A stretch of DNA of 64,000 nt from Gigaspora rosea. Taxonomy: Eukaryota; Glomeromycota; Glomeromycetes; Diversisporales; Gigasporaceae. The DNA lies in contig QKWP01001267.1 of the NCBI GenBank assembly GCA_003550325.1, positions 39,523-103,522 on the forward strand. Direction: 5' to 3'. This document shows positions 26,969-38,050 of the stretch, piece after piece. The notes beneath the pieces are model-generated. The model ran no database searches. It was not told the DNA's origin and saw only the letters and a list, made by a program, of their open reading frames with translations. Every line of letters begins with the position of its first letter. Position 1 is the first letter of the stretch. The translations under genes were made by a program, and so were the position numbers.

Positions 26969-27163
26969 TTAAATTGATTGATTTGGAATATGTACTTGAA
27001 GCATACTAAAGTCTAATACATATTCTGCTTCTTCGGCCCCTAAGACTGAGGGAAGGAGCTTATTTAAATACTCTTTAAGTATTATAGGCTCGAATGTCGG
27101 AGTAGTATTAGTATTTTGAGCCAAACTTTCGAACTCAAAAATAAATGTAGACTCGTGTGGCAT
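26969..27163 (-). CDS. Small ORF inside the hAT element, unknown
   Basis: This 64-codon ATG frame (MPHESTFIFEFES...) is acidic and lies between the transposase 3' end and the left terminus. It shows no recognised motif. It could be chance or a remnant of a second element gene. Confidence 0.25.
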   Translation of the reverse strand: MPHESTFIFEFESLAQNTNTTPTFEPIILKEYLNKLLPSVLGAEEAEYVLDFSMLQVHIPNQSI

Positions 27164-27441
27164 AATGATACGTGATTAAACTCTTGTTATTGGAAATACG
27201 AATTTCAAATTATATAGTTCTATTCGAATTCTGAAAAAGAATTCTTGCCTTGTTACATATGGAATTTTGTAAATCATGATATTTAGATAACGATAATAAT
27301 ATAATTGGTTAAGATTGTTTAGGCGTTAAATTTGTCTTTATAATCACATATCGATACTATATTTTTTAAAATAAAGATAGGATAAAATATACATAGAGAA
27401 GTATTTTGAAATATAAATTGTTCAAGTTATTTATATATAAA

Positions 27442-30271
27442 CTAATTATTATTATTCATATAATCTGGCTTTTGAAACAGCACACTAAATAAACTGGCCA
27501 AATCCCATTTCGCTCTTTCGTCTATTGCTGGATGTGTGTAATTACTTAACAAATCACTTCCCATATTGTCGTAATAATTATCACGTTCTTCCTCTTCACC
27601 TTCTAATCTGGCAACTTCTTCATCTATCAGTATTTGCTCCCAATTACGTAATTGAGTTTCCCAATTTTCAAGAGTTGGTGGTTCCATATCATTGCGTTCT
27701 TCATCCAAATCTTCATCAAATTCATTTTGTACATTTGTAGTTTCGCCAATTGGTGTTGCACTGGATTGGTTATACATAGCATCATAGATATGGACTCGTT
27801 GTTTGCGTTGAGAAAAGTTGATTGAAGCACGAATTTGGCACATAGCCAGTACTTTATCATTCTATGTTTAAAAAAAAAAAATAAGCATTTTAACAAAAAA
27901 ATAAAAGAAAAAAAAATCTTACTGAAAGACGATTGCGACGATTAGTGTGAAAAAAACCATTGAACTCCATAGACGTTCTACGGATGCTGCATTAACACAG
28001 ATCCCGAATAAATGTAGTGCTAATGGACCTAATTCCTTTGTATAAGAAGTAGCAAATTCCCAAAATCCTAGTACGTTCTTTCCAAATTGTTCATATGTTG
28101 CAGAATCAAAGGGGTAATTCTATTTTCTATAGTCTTCTAGCTCAAGTAGAATACAAATTGGTCGATGTCCAAACCATGCTTTGTAATAATAGGTGACAAA
28201 TTGAGCAAGGTATGCAAAATTCAAATTTTCACTATTAGAGTTAAACCATGAAATATGGATATTGGGATTTAAAAGAAAAGCCAATAATAATAAAGGTTGT
28301 TCCCATTGTCTCCATTTTTGCTCTAGTCGACGAATCATACTCTGTGCCAAATCGGAATCTGAGTATTTTTGTCATATTCTCAATATTTTACCAAAAGCTT
28401 TTAAAACATCATAGAGACGAGCAGTATCTGATTGTAAGCTGTTAAGAGCACCACAATAGGGAAGAAGTAAAGAACATAATCGAGTTATTGTTTGCCAAAA
28501 GTTGTCATTAAGCAAAATTGATGTAATATTTCTTGGAAGATGAAGTTCATCTAAACTATTAGAAGGCTGATCCAAATCTTCATTGTCGGAATTATAGATT
28601 GAAGGCGATTCAAATGTAGTAGCTAAGTTCTAAAAAATTCAAATATTTTTTTGATTTAAATATCTATTTAAATAAAAGCCACCAAGGAAAAACCTAACAT
28701 TAGGCTTTCAATTATAAAATATAATCGAAAGCTTAATGACAAGTTTTCTTTTAGTAGTACACAAATAATATATTCTCGATATTAACTCTTAAAGCTTGCC
28801 GGGATTTTATTAGGTTTTTAAAACAATAAAAGTAAGAATTCCAACGAGTATCGCTCGGGCAAATTAAAGCAATATATTTTGAATATAGTTGTTTTTGTAT
28901 ATCTCGAAGATTCCCGATAAAATATGAGTTGATACTATTATTAAAATAGCCAACTATTTTTATTGCCTGTTTCATTGCAGTTTTAAATTCATCAGATTCC
29001 TTGAAGATTTCACCCACAGCAAGATTACATTGATGGGCAAAGCAAGGAAGAAAAACAATTACTGGATATTGCAATCGTAACCGACGTCTATATATAAGAT
29101 AAGTATTTAAAAAAAATTAATAGTAATATAGGCAATACTTAGCAACTTTTAAATTTTTACCTAGCAGCAGCATATGCTAGTGCACTATCAGAAACTATTG
29201 CTGATAGTTTTGCACCAAGATTCGATGCATCATTGATCATTTTCTCAATTTTAGGGATAATATCAATCATCTGCTCTCGTTCTGAACTAACATCAACTGC
29301 TTCCCAAATTTGAACTTCTCCATTTGATAAAATAAATAATGAACCAAAGATATTTTGTTTCAAAATATTTTTCCACCCGTCAAATGCTAATGTAACTCCT
29401 ATAAAATTATCTTTTATTTTTTGTTCACGTGATTTTATGAAGTTATTTTTTTCGGTATCAAGGATACGACTTGATAAAGCATGTCGAGTAGGAAGGGTAA
29501 GTGCTGGATTCAAGAACTCAAAAAACTCACGAGTTGCTTGATTTGTTGTCCATTTAAAAGCCCATCCATTTGAAATTGTCATCCGAAGTAACAATCTCTC
29601 AAATTTAGGTTTGTCTTTAATGGGGATGCCTTTAGCAATAAAATTGGACATAAGATTAGGTTTTGATAGCTTTTTTTTTGGCTTTTTAAATGATGAAAGC
29701 GTTGAGGAAACACTAGAAGCTATATCATTCGTATCATCTGCAAAATACAAATATTATTGTTGTTACTATTTATTTCTTATATAAACTTCAGATACAGAGA
29801 AACCTTCCAAATATGCCCTGTCTGAATTAAACTTTCAACAATGTCCATTAGAATACTATGTAAGAGACATTGCACATGTTCAAGATGTTTTGTGTGAGTA
29901 GCATATATAAGAAGGGTGCTTTGGGAAAGGTTTCTCTATATTTACCAATTACCTGATGTGTCAGAATTTTGGTGTTTTTTTGAAGTTTGTGAAGCCTGCT
30001 CCGCTTCATCATCTGTTTTATTACAATACGCGCTTACTGCTTCTTTAGACCCCAGTTTTGCAAGAAAATGTTTGCAATCTTTAAGGTGATTTCTAACAAT
30101 ATTTTTTTTATTGGTAATTGTATTTTTTAAAGTTTCTTCTCGGCCAAGTACATCGTCACAAGCCTTACACACACAAAAAGTATTATATTTATTGGTAGGT
30201 TTTGTGCCAAGTACAATAATATCAACTGTAAACCTATGCTTTTCAGGGCCACCTGTATGACGGCGAGCCAT
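27442..30271 (-). pseudogene. hAT transposase gene with BED finger, inactivated
   Basis: Five exons read 30271-29953, 29737-29161, 29087-28763, 28629-27923 and 27861-27442 on the minus strand, with GT-AG borders. Exon 1 encodes a BED-type finger (CVCKACDD ... NHLKDCKHF). Exon 2 has GVTLAFDGWKN and AIVSDSALAY, likely catalytic Asp regions. Exon 3 has CFAHQCNLAVGEIF and SDTRWNS. Exon 4 ends in the dimerisation motif LFGICVNAASVERLWS. The gene is broken by an in-frame TGA near 28370, a TAG near 28118 and a frameshift in a T run near 27953. The family cuts and pastes hAT elements; this copy should not make a full protein. Confidence 0.85.
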
Positions 30272-31898
30272 TTTAGTAAGATCTTAGAGCTCGGAAACAA
30301 ATCAACGAACCGTTAGAGTCACAGTATAGTTTCTATTTATACTGTTTTTGAATATAAGTATTGCGAGTTAAATAATTATTTAATATCAAAACTTTTAGAT
30401 ATATTATTTTATTATAGGAAGAATTTTATTTTGAAAGAAATTTCTTCACTGGGTGTCGCTTTCTTATATACTTTATTGCTCAACATTCAAAACGTCTCAA
30501 AGCTAGCGTTGGCATTTAGATAATATTAATGAAAAATTACTATGATCATATATCGTTCCATATTGTTTTTAATTAGTCCAAATGCCAACATTGCCCAAGA
30601 TATTGTTCATTCATCAGTAATTTTCACACACTACTATATATTTACTAGGCATTGCAGGTGAAGGAACAATATACTACGTTTTATTGATTTAAGATTTACA
30701 ATTAAATTTCTATCATGTTCACAATCAATCTTAAATAATTATAATTCAACATTTTTTTATAGTAATGCATCACTGATACATGACCAAGTTAAAAAGTAAT
30801 AAATTATATATGCGCATTGAACTCCAGCCATTAATTTGATTTGGTAAGTTTGATTGTTATCTGCTAATGTTAGGAGTTTATGTTACATTTGATAAGGTCA
30901 GAGTTCTTTTTTTTTTACACTTACGTTCTTATGTATTCCATTTAAAAAAAAAGAATGTTTCTCTAGAACCTACTGTCTTAAATTGGAGACATTGTTGTTA
31001 AAATTGTGCTGTTATTTATGTTACAATATGGTACGGTTCCATGTTCATGAATTACACTTGCAGAATTCTAATCGTAAAAAAAAAGAAGCAAATTCTTAAA
31101 AAAATTCGGTCTTAAATCAATTATACAAGATAAGAATCTGCACCTACTTTGAATTTACAACTTTTTTTTTTTAAAGCCAGAACTAACAAATTACCATCAG
31201 ATATAGGTGTGAAATAACGCTCGTGAACGTTATTCTGAAAATCAAGTCCATTAAAAATAGCATATATTGCTTCAAAATAGCTTCTCGTTTCAACATATAA
31301 CTGAGATACGGAAACAATTCATATGGCCTTTGTACATACATATGTACATATAGTACATGCAACAATTCATGATAACGTTACTTTCAAAATGTTTAATTGG
31401 GAAATTGATCTTTTATTTCTAAATAATGTACATATGGCGTACTTGAATTAGCATGCAGGTAATTGAATAATGTGCAGATAGGCATTATCTCATGCATTCG
31501 AAGGTATTGTTTTACTGTATTATGTTGTCAATTATTAGTATGCTTAATTCTATCCTATCTAACTGTCTTATACATGTGTAGGATATTATTTTGTATTTCA
31601 AAATTAGAAAAGCATTAGTTGCTATTCAAATTCTGAATTACCATATGATTTTTGATCAGAATCAAAATTAAAGAGTTGAATGGAGCTATATAAGTTAATT
31701 ATTACTTTCATTTATTTTGCTAATGTTTATTGTGCAATTTTGGGCATTATCTTTTTGAAGAACAACGCAAAATAGCGTCATATGACGTCTCCGACTAATA
31801 CAGTTAGGGTTTAAAAAAAAAAAGCAACGCATATACATGTACAGTCATGCAAGGCAAGTGTTGCGTTAGGCTTAATGATAGTTGATATCAAGAGAGAG
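30272..31898. other. Noncoding part of the hAT element
   Basis: Between the transposase start and the right-end repeat I find no gene, only AT-rich sequence with a few short hairpins (for example around 31325-31350, GTACATACATATGTACATA). It may include the transposase promoter. Confidence 0.5.
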
Positions 31899-32152
31899 AT
31901 GTATGTGTATCATCTCTATCTCAAAGCTAATATAAAATAAGCATGCAATTTTTTTTTTTTTGGAAGTCACTGGAAGTCACTGGAAGCCATTGGATCGCTG
32001 AAGTTTCCATCCAGTTAATGAAAATTTTCACTAGAACAGTCCAGTGAACATCTGATCACTGGAAGCAAATTTGTTTCCAGTTTCATCCAGTTAAGTCCAG
32101 TGGCTATCCAGTTCCAGTAATTTTCACTGAAACGATCTAGTGGACAACACTG
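31899..32152. repeat. hAT right-end repeat, first copy
   Basis: This 254-bp stretch is about 97% identical by eye to 35186-35439. It holds clustered CACTGGAA/TTCCAGTG words in both orientations, the usual subterminal binding-site pattern of hAT elements, and ends ...GTGGACAACACTG. Confidence 0.8.
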
Positions 32153-33249
32153 ATCTTAGCCATCAAATGTGAAAAGCTTATCTTAATACTCAATTCAATG
32201 CAAATTTATTAAAACTAGATGATGAAGGAGCAGTATTAGTAGTTGACTACAAAATGAAAATACTTCCTAAAAGTGCTAGAGAAACTAAACAGGAATTTTT
32301 TGGAAAAAAAGGGTGGACCTTGCACTCTGTTTTAGTATATACTCGCCCATTAGGTAGTGATCAGTTACAAATAGTTGCATATGATCATTGGTCAGCCGAC
32401 ACACGTCAAGACGCATGGTTTACAGCTTCTTTATTGTATGCCATAGTAGAAAGCTTAGAAATTAAGCCAAAATGGATAATAATATTGTTAGACAATGGAC
32501 CTCATTACCACAATGCCGAGCTTATGATGATTATGAGCTATTGGTATGAATGGTATCAAATTTTTGTCAAGAAATGGATTTTTTTAGAGGCGGGTGAGAC
32601 CAAAACTACTATTGATTCTCACCATGCGCAGGTTCGTGTTATGTGATGTTAGAACTCTAATATTGAAACCTTGCTTTTGATTACACGATATAACTTACGA
32701 TAATTAAGTTTCAGGTTTTGACTTTTGGGCTTTTGATCCGTTTTTAAACAAATTTGTTACAAATCCAGTTTTTAACTTATTTTTATAGGTATCTCATGCT
32801 ATCAATCGTTACGTGAAACTTGGTTTTAATCTTTATCAAGGAACAGATATAGAAAATGCAATTAAAGGTATTAGTGGTACTCGAGTGGCACATTTAGAAC
32901 CAAATAGAATCAAAGGTATGTAAAATATGTAAATAATCTCAAAATTAATATTTTGCAACTATGTTTTATATTTTCTAAAAATAGGGACAAGCAAGAAAAA
33001 ATTTTCATTACCTGGCAATTCTAACTGGTTCGAGTGGCATTGGCCAATTGAAGGAGAATTTGCTGGTTATATTTTGGCACGTTCTATGCCTAATATAGGA
33101 AACTGGAAAAGTTTTTCCCCCACCCAATTATCAAAATTATATAAAACCGAAATCACTAAACCTTATCCTCAATTTTCAGACCATTCCATACCAGAAACAG
33201 ATTGGCATATACCTTTGCCACACATATCAAGTTAGTATATTCGATATAC

Positions 33250-33423
33250 AACCAGACTTCCCTAAATGCAACTCGTTAGGACCAAACTTTTGACAAGTGC
33301 ATTTAGAGAACAATAGGAAAACTTGCATTTGTGGGGGTCAAAAATATATTTGGGCCAGAACTCGAGGTTGCATTTAAAGAGATGCTGCATTTAAAGGGGC
33401 TGCATTTAGGGAGGTTAGGCTAT
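33250..33423. mobile_element. Degraded TA-flanked MITE in an intron
   Basis: It resembles 22855-23201: ACTTCCCTAAATGCAACTCG at the left, repeated GCATTTAG words, and GCATTTAGGGAGGTTAGGC at the right. It lies in the fourth intron of the SAP-containing transposase-like gene and makes that intron (233 nt) unusually long. Confidence 0.6.
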
Positions 33424-33760
33424 AATATTAAAAATTATAATCTAATAAGTGTATTTTTATTAGAGATAAACCCCACACGATTAACCAAAGATAAGCTTGA
33501 AACGGAATTAGATAAACGAAAAATTGATTACAAAGGGTTAAAAAGGAATGAGCTGGTCAATATATTGCAAGAAAAGATGACACAAGAAATATTATCGTTA
33601 GATATAAATGCAGGTACAGTAATTTGAAAATATTTTATACGTATAAATATATTTTGTGTAAACGCTAATAATTTTTATGCTTTCTCTAATACAACATATA
33701 AATTTTACTTGTCCATATAAATGACAAGGTGAGCAGAATTTTGCTGTTAAAATTTATAGA

Positions 33761-33918
33761 ACAGGGTAAAACCTAAGTTGTGAGCTAGTAAAATCCGCTA
33801 CGTAGGTGGGTTAGAGCGAAATTCGCGTTGGATTATGTTTTTTTTATTATATTCACTCTCGTGTAATAATCATAGTGTATTTTGCTAGCTCACAACTCAG
33901 GTTTCACCCTGTTGTAAA
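33761..33918. mobile_element. Small palindromic MITE in an intron
   Basis: Inverted arms ACAGGGTAAAACCTAAGTTG and ACAGGGTGAAACCTGAGTTG enclose about 90 bp in the fifth intron of the transposase-like gene. No ORF is present and no clear target duplication is seen. Confidence 0.65.
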
Positions 33919-34378
33919 ATTATTTATTTACATGTGGTTTTTGAACTAATGGGGTTGTCTTATAGATGAACGGGTCGATACCGCAAATTTACATAATATG
34001 GATGAATTGAGCAAGTAAGAATTTGAGTATATCAAATAATACTTGACTACTATTTACAATTCGAACAGTATTTTATTACCAGCAAGTTGGGCTTTAAAAG
34101 AAACTCAAAAATTTGGCATAAAAGGAAAAGGCAAATGTATTAGCAAAAACGTGGTTCCTTTGCTTGAAGCCTTTTTTTTTGTAGGAGATGCGAATAAAAG
34201 TAATAGATATACAGCTGAAGATATGCTAAACGAATTACATTCAATGGCGCGTGAAGGATTATTAGAAGACGATGAGATCCCAAAATTAACAACCATATCA
34301 AATTGGATCTCAGGATATGCAAAAAAACACCGCCAAGATCTTGCAAAACAATCAATCGAAGCATCAGAGGCTTATTAA

Positions 34379-35184
34379 TTAAAAGTTTGTTTTTTCTGAA
34401 TGAAAAAGGTTTAGTGAAACTACTACAAACATTGCTAAAAACCTTTTCAAATATTTTTTTCATAAATTCTTACTCTCAACTATAGCTGTCTCTTACTATA
34501 CCAAACCCAAGTCATAACAAACTTGGATTATCATAATCTAATTGGGTCCCTATATGTAACGCATAATCATAATATAATTATCGTCGTCCTACACTTTTAA
34601 GTGCAGTTAACAGTACGATTTCAATCATATAAAAAAAAAAACCCCCCCAAATATGCAACATCGTTACATTAGTTGTAATGATAAGGAACGAATATAAGGC
34701 CACTAAGACCATACGTCTAAATAAAATTAATTACTAGCACTACAGTAGCGATTGATTTGAGAATCGAGTATCATGACTGCTAATATTTATTTGTGTAAAG
34801 CATCGCGAAAAATCTTAGCACAATAAATAATAAAACTTTATTCAAACTAGCTCATAACTTGAGCTATAATATTCAATCAGCATAACTCAAATAATTGAAG
34901 CTACAACATATATACAATGTGTAAGTTCCAACAAGCTTGGCAAAGAGAAAGAGATTCCTATCGCACTTTTTCGCACTTTCCCGCCACCAAGACACTAAAA
35001 TCTTTATCAATAGCCAAAGACTAGGTCAAGTCTGAATCGAACTAAGAGAAGTAGCCACCGCTATCTGTCAAGTTTCCATCCTTCAAAAGACTCATCCATC
35101 CAGTTCGTTGCTTTGTATATGTAATCATTCTAAAACTAGTATAAACTCGATATTTTATAGAGATAACACGCTTAGTTTTTTTAT
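34379..35184. other. Gene-free interval to the scaffold join
   Basis: I see no gene. There is a homopolymer junction of A and C runs near 34632-34650. The contig ends at 35184. Confidence 0.5.
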
Positions 35185-35185
35185 N
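35185..35185. other. Single-N scaffold join
   Basis: One N separates unrelated sequence on the left from a second copy of the hAT right end that starts at the very next base. A contig beginning exactly in a repeat copy is a common sign of a join made across a repeat. Confidence 0.85.
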
Positions 35186-35439
35186 ATGTATGTGTATCAT
35201 CTCTATCTCAAAGCTAATATAAAATAAGCATGCAATTTTTTTTTTTTTGGAAGTCACTGGAAGTCACTGGAAGCCATTGGATCGCTAGAGTTTCCATCCA
35301 GTCAATGAAAATTTTCACTGGAACAGTCCAGTGAACATCTGATCACTGGAAGCAAATTTGTTTCCAGTTTCATCCAGTTAAGTCCAGTGGCTATTCAGTT
35401 CCAGTAATTTTCACTGGAACGATCCAGTGGACAACACTA
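35186..35439. repeat. hAT right-end repeat, second copy
   Basis: This copy has the same 254-bp length as 31899-32152, with about seven substitutions. It is followed directly by AAGTATATAATATTAATT, the continuation expected for large repeat copy A. Confidence 0.85.
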
Positions 35440-35440
35440 A

Positions 35441-35835
35441 GTATATAATATTAATTAAAATTTTATATTTAATAAATATAAAATATAATATATAATAATA
35501 AATAAAAAAATAAAAATTTTATATTAAATTGCGAAACCGTGCGAAATATTGTGAAAACCTGTAAAATGTTTAAAAATAATAGTATTAATTAACTGATTAT
35601 TACCAATTACTATTTTTATCGATAGTTCTCGTCAGGGGGTATTTAAATGCGCATTGTTGTGATTTATTTTAATTATTGCGATGTAATATTGCGTAATTTT
35701 TTACGTATGTATTTCGTAATATTCTGTAATTGAAAATTGCGAAATATTTCGCATCGTTGCGTAATTCTTGCGCAAGTTTTCGGGCCGTAATAACTTACGT
35801 AAGATTACATTTATATAATTCGCTGATGACATAAT
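35441..35835. repeat. Large dispersed repeat copy A, right part
   Basis: The sequence matches 52485-53445 after the SINE is removed: TAATATTAATTAAAA, TTTAATAAATATAAAATATAA, GAAATATTGTGAAAA, then the inverted terminus ...ACGTAAGATTAC...AATTCGCTGAT. It is separated from the left part by the hAT-containing block. Confidence 0.65.
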
Positions 35836-36059
35836 CGCTTATATATTCGTGCCATTATATTAAATAGTTCTTTGTCTGTATAAGCCATATCTTGACTAGG
35901 AACAGGTGCGTAATTATTTTCATATTTGTTTGTAATACTAAAAAAACAATATTAGTTATTAATTTTTAGGGAATTGCTATTCGCACCATGAGTTTTTGCT
36001 ATTCGCACCATGGATTATGCGTAATATCGATCCCTTCGATTATATCACATATACTAACC

Positions 36060-36718
36060 AATAATAACCTTAACAATTTACTTAGTATAAAATTTTTTTA
36101 GATTATTACTTAATGGCGCGCGTTTCAAATAAACTGTACCGCAAAGATTCTCATTTTATTATATTCCTTATGTAAAATACCCGAGTTAAAATTAGCCATA
36201 AGCAGTTTTTTAATTTTATTAGCATGAGCAACTTTTTAAAATCTTAAACTGTATGAATGTATATGCATTAGAATTTCTTCTAGCTTGCTCTGCTATACAA
36301 TCTATCATAGTTTGCATTTTTATTAGACCCGGGTCTTTAACTCAATACAAAACGGTACAACGAGAAAAATGCATACTTCGTGGAAATTAGTTTGATCTAC
36401 ACTTTTTTTTTTATATGAGAATTTGTTAGATTTCATGTTTCGCATTACTTTACTAACAAAAAAAAATCCAAATATTGTCTAGGCTTGTTAATACGACTGA
36501 TAAGAGCCAGAAAAGAGGCATATACTAAAAACAAAGGCTTCTTTATTGCGATTCTGATGTCGCATATAGTAGTACAGTCAAGGATATTACAGTAGTATAG
36601 TGGGAAATACAAATGAAGTTACCGGTATGTAGGATTTAGAAAAAGACAAGAGTATGACATACATGTACGTATAACCATATATTAGTAGGTTATACTATTT
36701 ACAGATAATTAAAGTTAG
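36060..36718. other. Noncoding 5' part of the MULE
   Basis: AT-rich sequence with no coding region lies between the left terminus and the inserted MITE. I recognise nothing in it. Confidence 0.5.
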
Positions 36719-36726
36719 GTTGGGAT

Positions 36727-36956
36727 TATACATGAGGACGAAAGCATTTCGGGTTCTAAAACCCGAAATTAAAATTTGAAGATGAAATTGTTTTTGATCT
36801 ATTTTACTTGAAAGACGAAATTATTTGATACTTTTTTTGAATAAACGAAATTATAAGGAACATATCTATATTTGCTCTTTCTTATAAAAAATTTTAATTT
36901 TTTTTAATGAAGACGAAATAGGCCTTTTTCAAAAATCAATTTCGGTGGCATCACTA
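36727..36956. mobile_element. GACGAAA-rich MITE, copy 1
   Basis: It is about 90% identical to 58155-58391. An 8-bp duplication GTTGGGAT flanks it (36719-36726 and 36957-36964). Its termini TATACATGAGGACGAAA and TAGTGATGCCACCGAAA are imperfect inverted repeats. It has repeated GACGAAAT words and no ORF, and it inserted into the MULE. Confidence 0.75.
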
Positions 36957-36964
36957 GTTGGGAT

Positions 36965-38050
36965 TATACAATTTCTCGTCTATAGGAAGGCCTTGCTTTA
37001 ATTAGTTAAGCATTATTTGGAATATGCATTTAAAGTCTACTGGGTCGCAGGTACATAATTACATGATCAAAATCGTACGGTTTGGTATAAATTAGACCAT
37101 CAAATAGGTTATTATTAACCGATAAATAGAAAATTGTGTGTTGTGAAAGTGATTTAATAAAGTTCCAAATATTTTGAAAGTTTTTTTTTTTATTTTATGC
37201 AAATGCGATATTGAGTTTCATATATTTTTTTTTGACAAAAAATTATTGGGTTGAATCCATACTGTAACATAACTATAAATTCGACCCTAAATCCAATGTT
37301 ACAACTATCACACGACCACAGAACACTACTCGAGGCTATTAATTTTATTTAGTTATTTATTTTATTTATTTATTTACTGAATTCTTTTCTATACTACGCT
37401 ACCGTGTATTACACTCTGAGTTGCCAGAATCATTACGCATAAATCGTTATGCATATATCGTCATGTATACAATCATTATGATAGGAACGTAATGATAGTA
37501 TTACCGGTAGTATCTAAACAATACAAATGCGGGGTATAGGAGATTCAGAATAAATAGTTACATCTCAGTAGAATCTAGAAAATAGCTAGTGTGTTAGTAA
37601 CTAAAATTTGCATAAAAGCAGATGTAAAAAAAATCTTGTAGAGGCAAATTTCGACGCCTCAAATACTTATCTCTAATAAAGATCCTAAAACATTCTCTTA
37701 AGAATCCAAAATCCATTCGATATCTTGTCTAATCGAATATTTCGATTACAATGCAAAAAAAATCAAAAATTAAATTCATCACACATATTAAGCTCTTATT
37801 TTCATCATACAAAGTCCCTCGATCATTAGCATCTTTACATTCGAACCCCTTATAACTCAAAGTTTAAGTTCACTATCAAATTGATCAAAGTTAATAACTA
37901 ATCATCGAACTAAAGTGAAACATAAAGTTATAAATTAATACTCTCCAAATCGAATGCACCTTTGTCTTCAGCATCAGCATTAAAAATTCATAAATATACT
38001 CGCAAAAAATTTTTTTCTTATTATAATATAGTAAAATAGATATAAAAATT
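36965..38050. other. Noncoding region upstream of the MULE transposase
   Basis: No gene is seen. It probably contains the transposase promoter; there are several AT-rich stretches but no motif I would single out. Confidence 0.5.

Larger units (their letters stand above)
26380..32152 (-). mobile_element. hAT DNA transposon (decayed)
   Basis: The left end CAGTGATGTTCACTAGAAGT and the inverted right end CAGTGTTGTCCACTAGATCG resemble hAT termini and enclose a hAT transposase gene (27442-30271). No clean 8-bp duplication is seen: the flanks are TAATAAAG on the left and ATCTTAGC on the right. A second copy of the right end lies at 35186-35439, so the true extent could be 26380-35439 or the region may be misjoined. 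Confidence 0.6.
32158..34378 (+). pseudogene. DDE transposase-like gene with SAP motif, 5' truncated
   Basis: Exons on the plus strand are ~32158-32631, 32789-32915, 32985-33230, 33464-33613, 33966-34014 and 34069-34378, joining in one frame. Exon 1 contains VVDYKMKILPKSARETKQ, AYDHWSADTRQDAWFTAS, ILLDNGPHYHNAE and FLEAGETKTTIDSHHAQ, which look like an RNase H-fold transposase core with spaced Asp/Glu residues. Exon 4 encodes a SAP-like DNA-binding motif (LTKDKLETELDKRKIDYKGL...). The last exon has GKGKCISKNVVPLLEAFFF and a helical C-terminus. The 5' end is lost: an in-frame TGA lies a few codons upstream and hAT terminal sequence begins at 32152. The exact superfamily is not clear to me. Confidence 0.65.

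Noticed and set aside
27525..27740. Plus-strand frame opposite the hAT transposase
   Set aside because: It is the reverse-strand shadow of the last transposase exon.
26372..32160. 8-bp target duplication around the hAT element
   Set aside because: TAATAAAG and ATCTTAGC do not match, and the second right end (flank AAGTATAT) does not match either.
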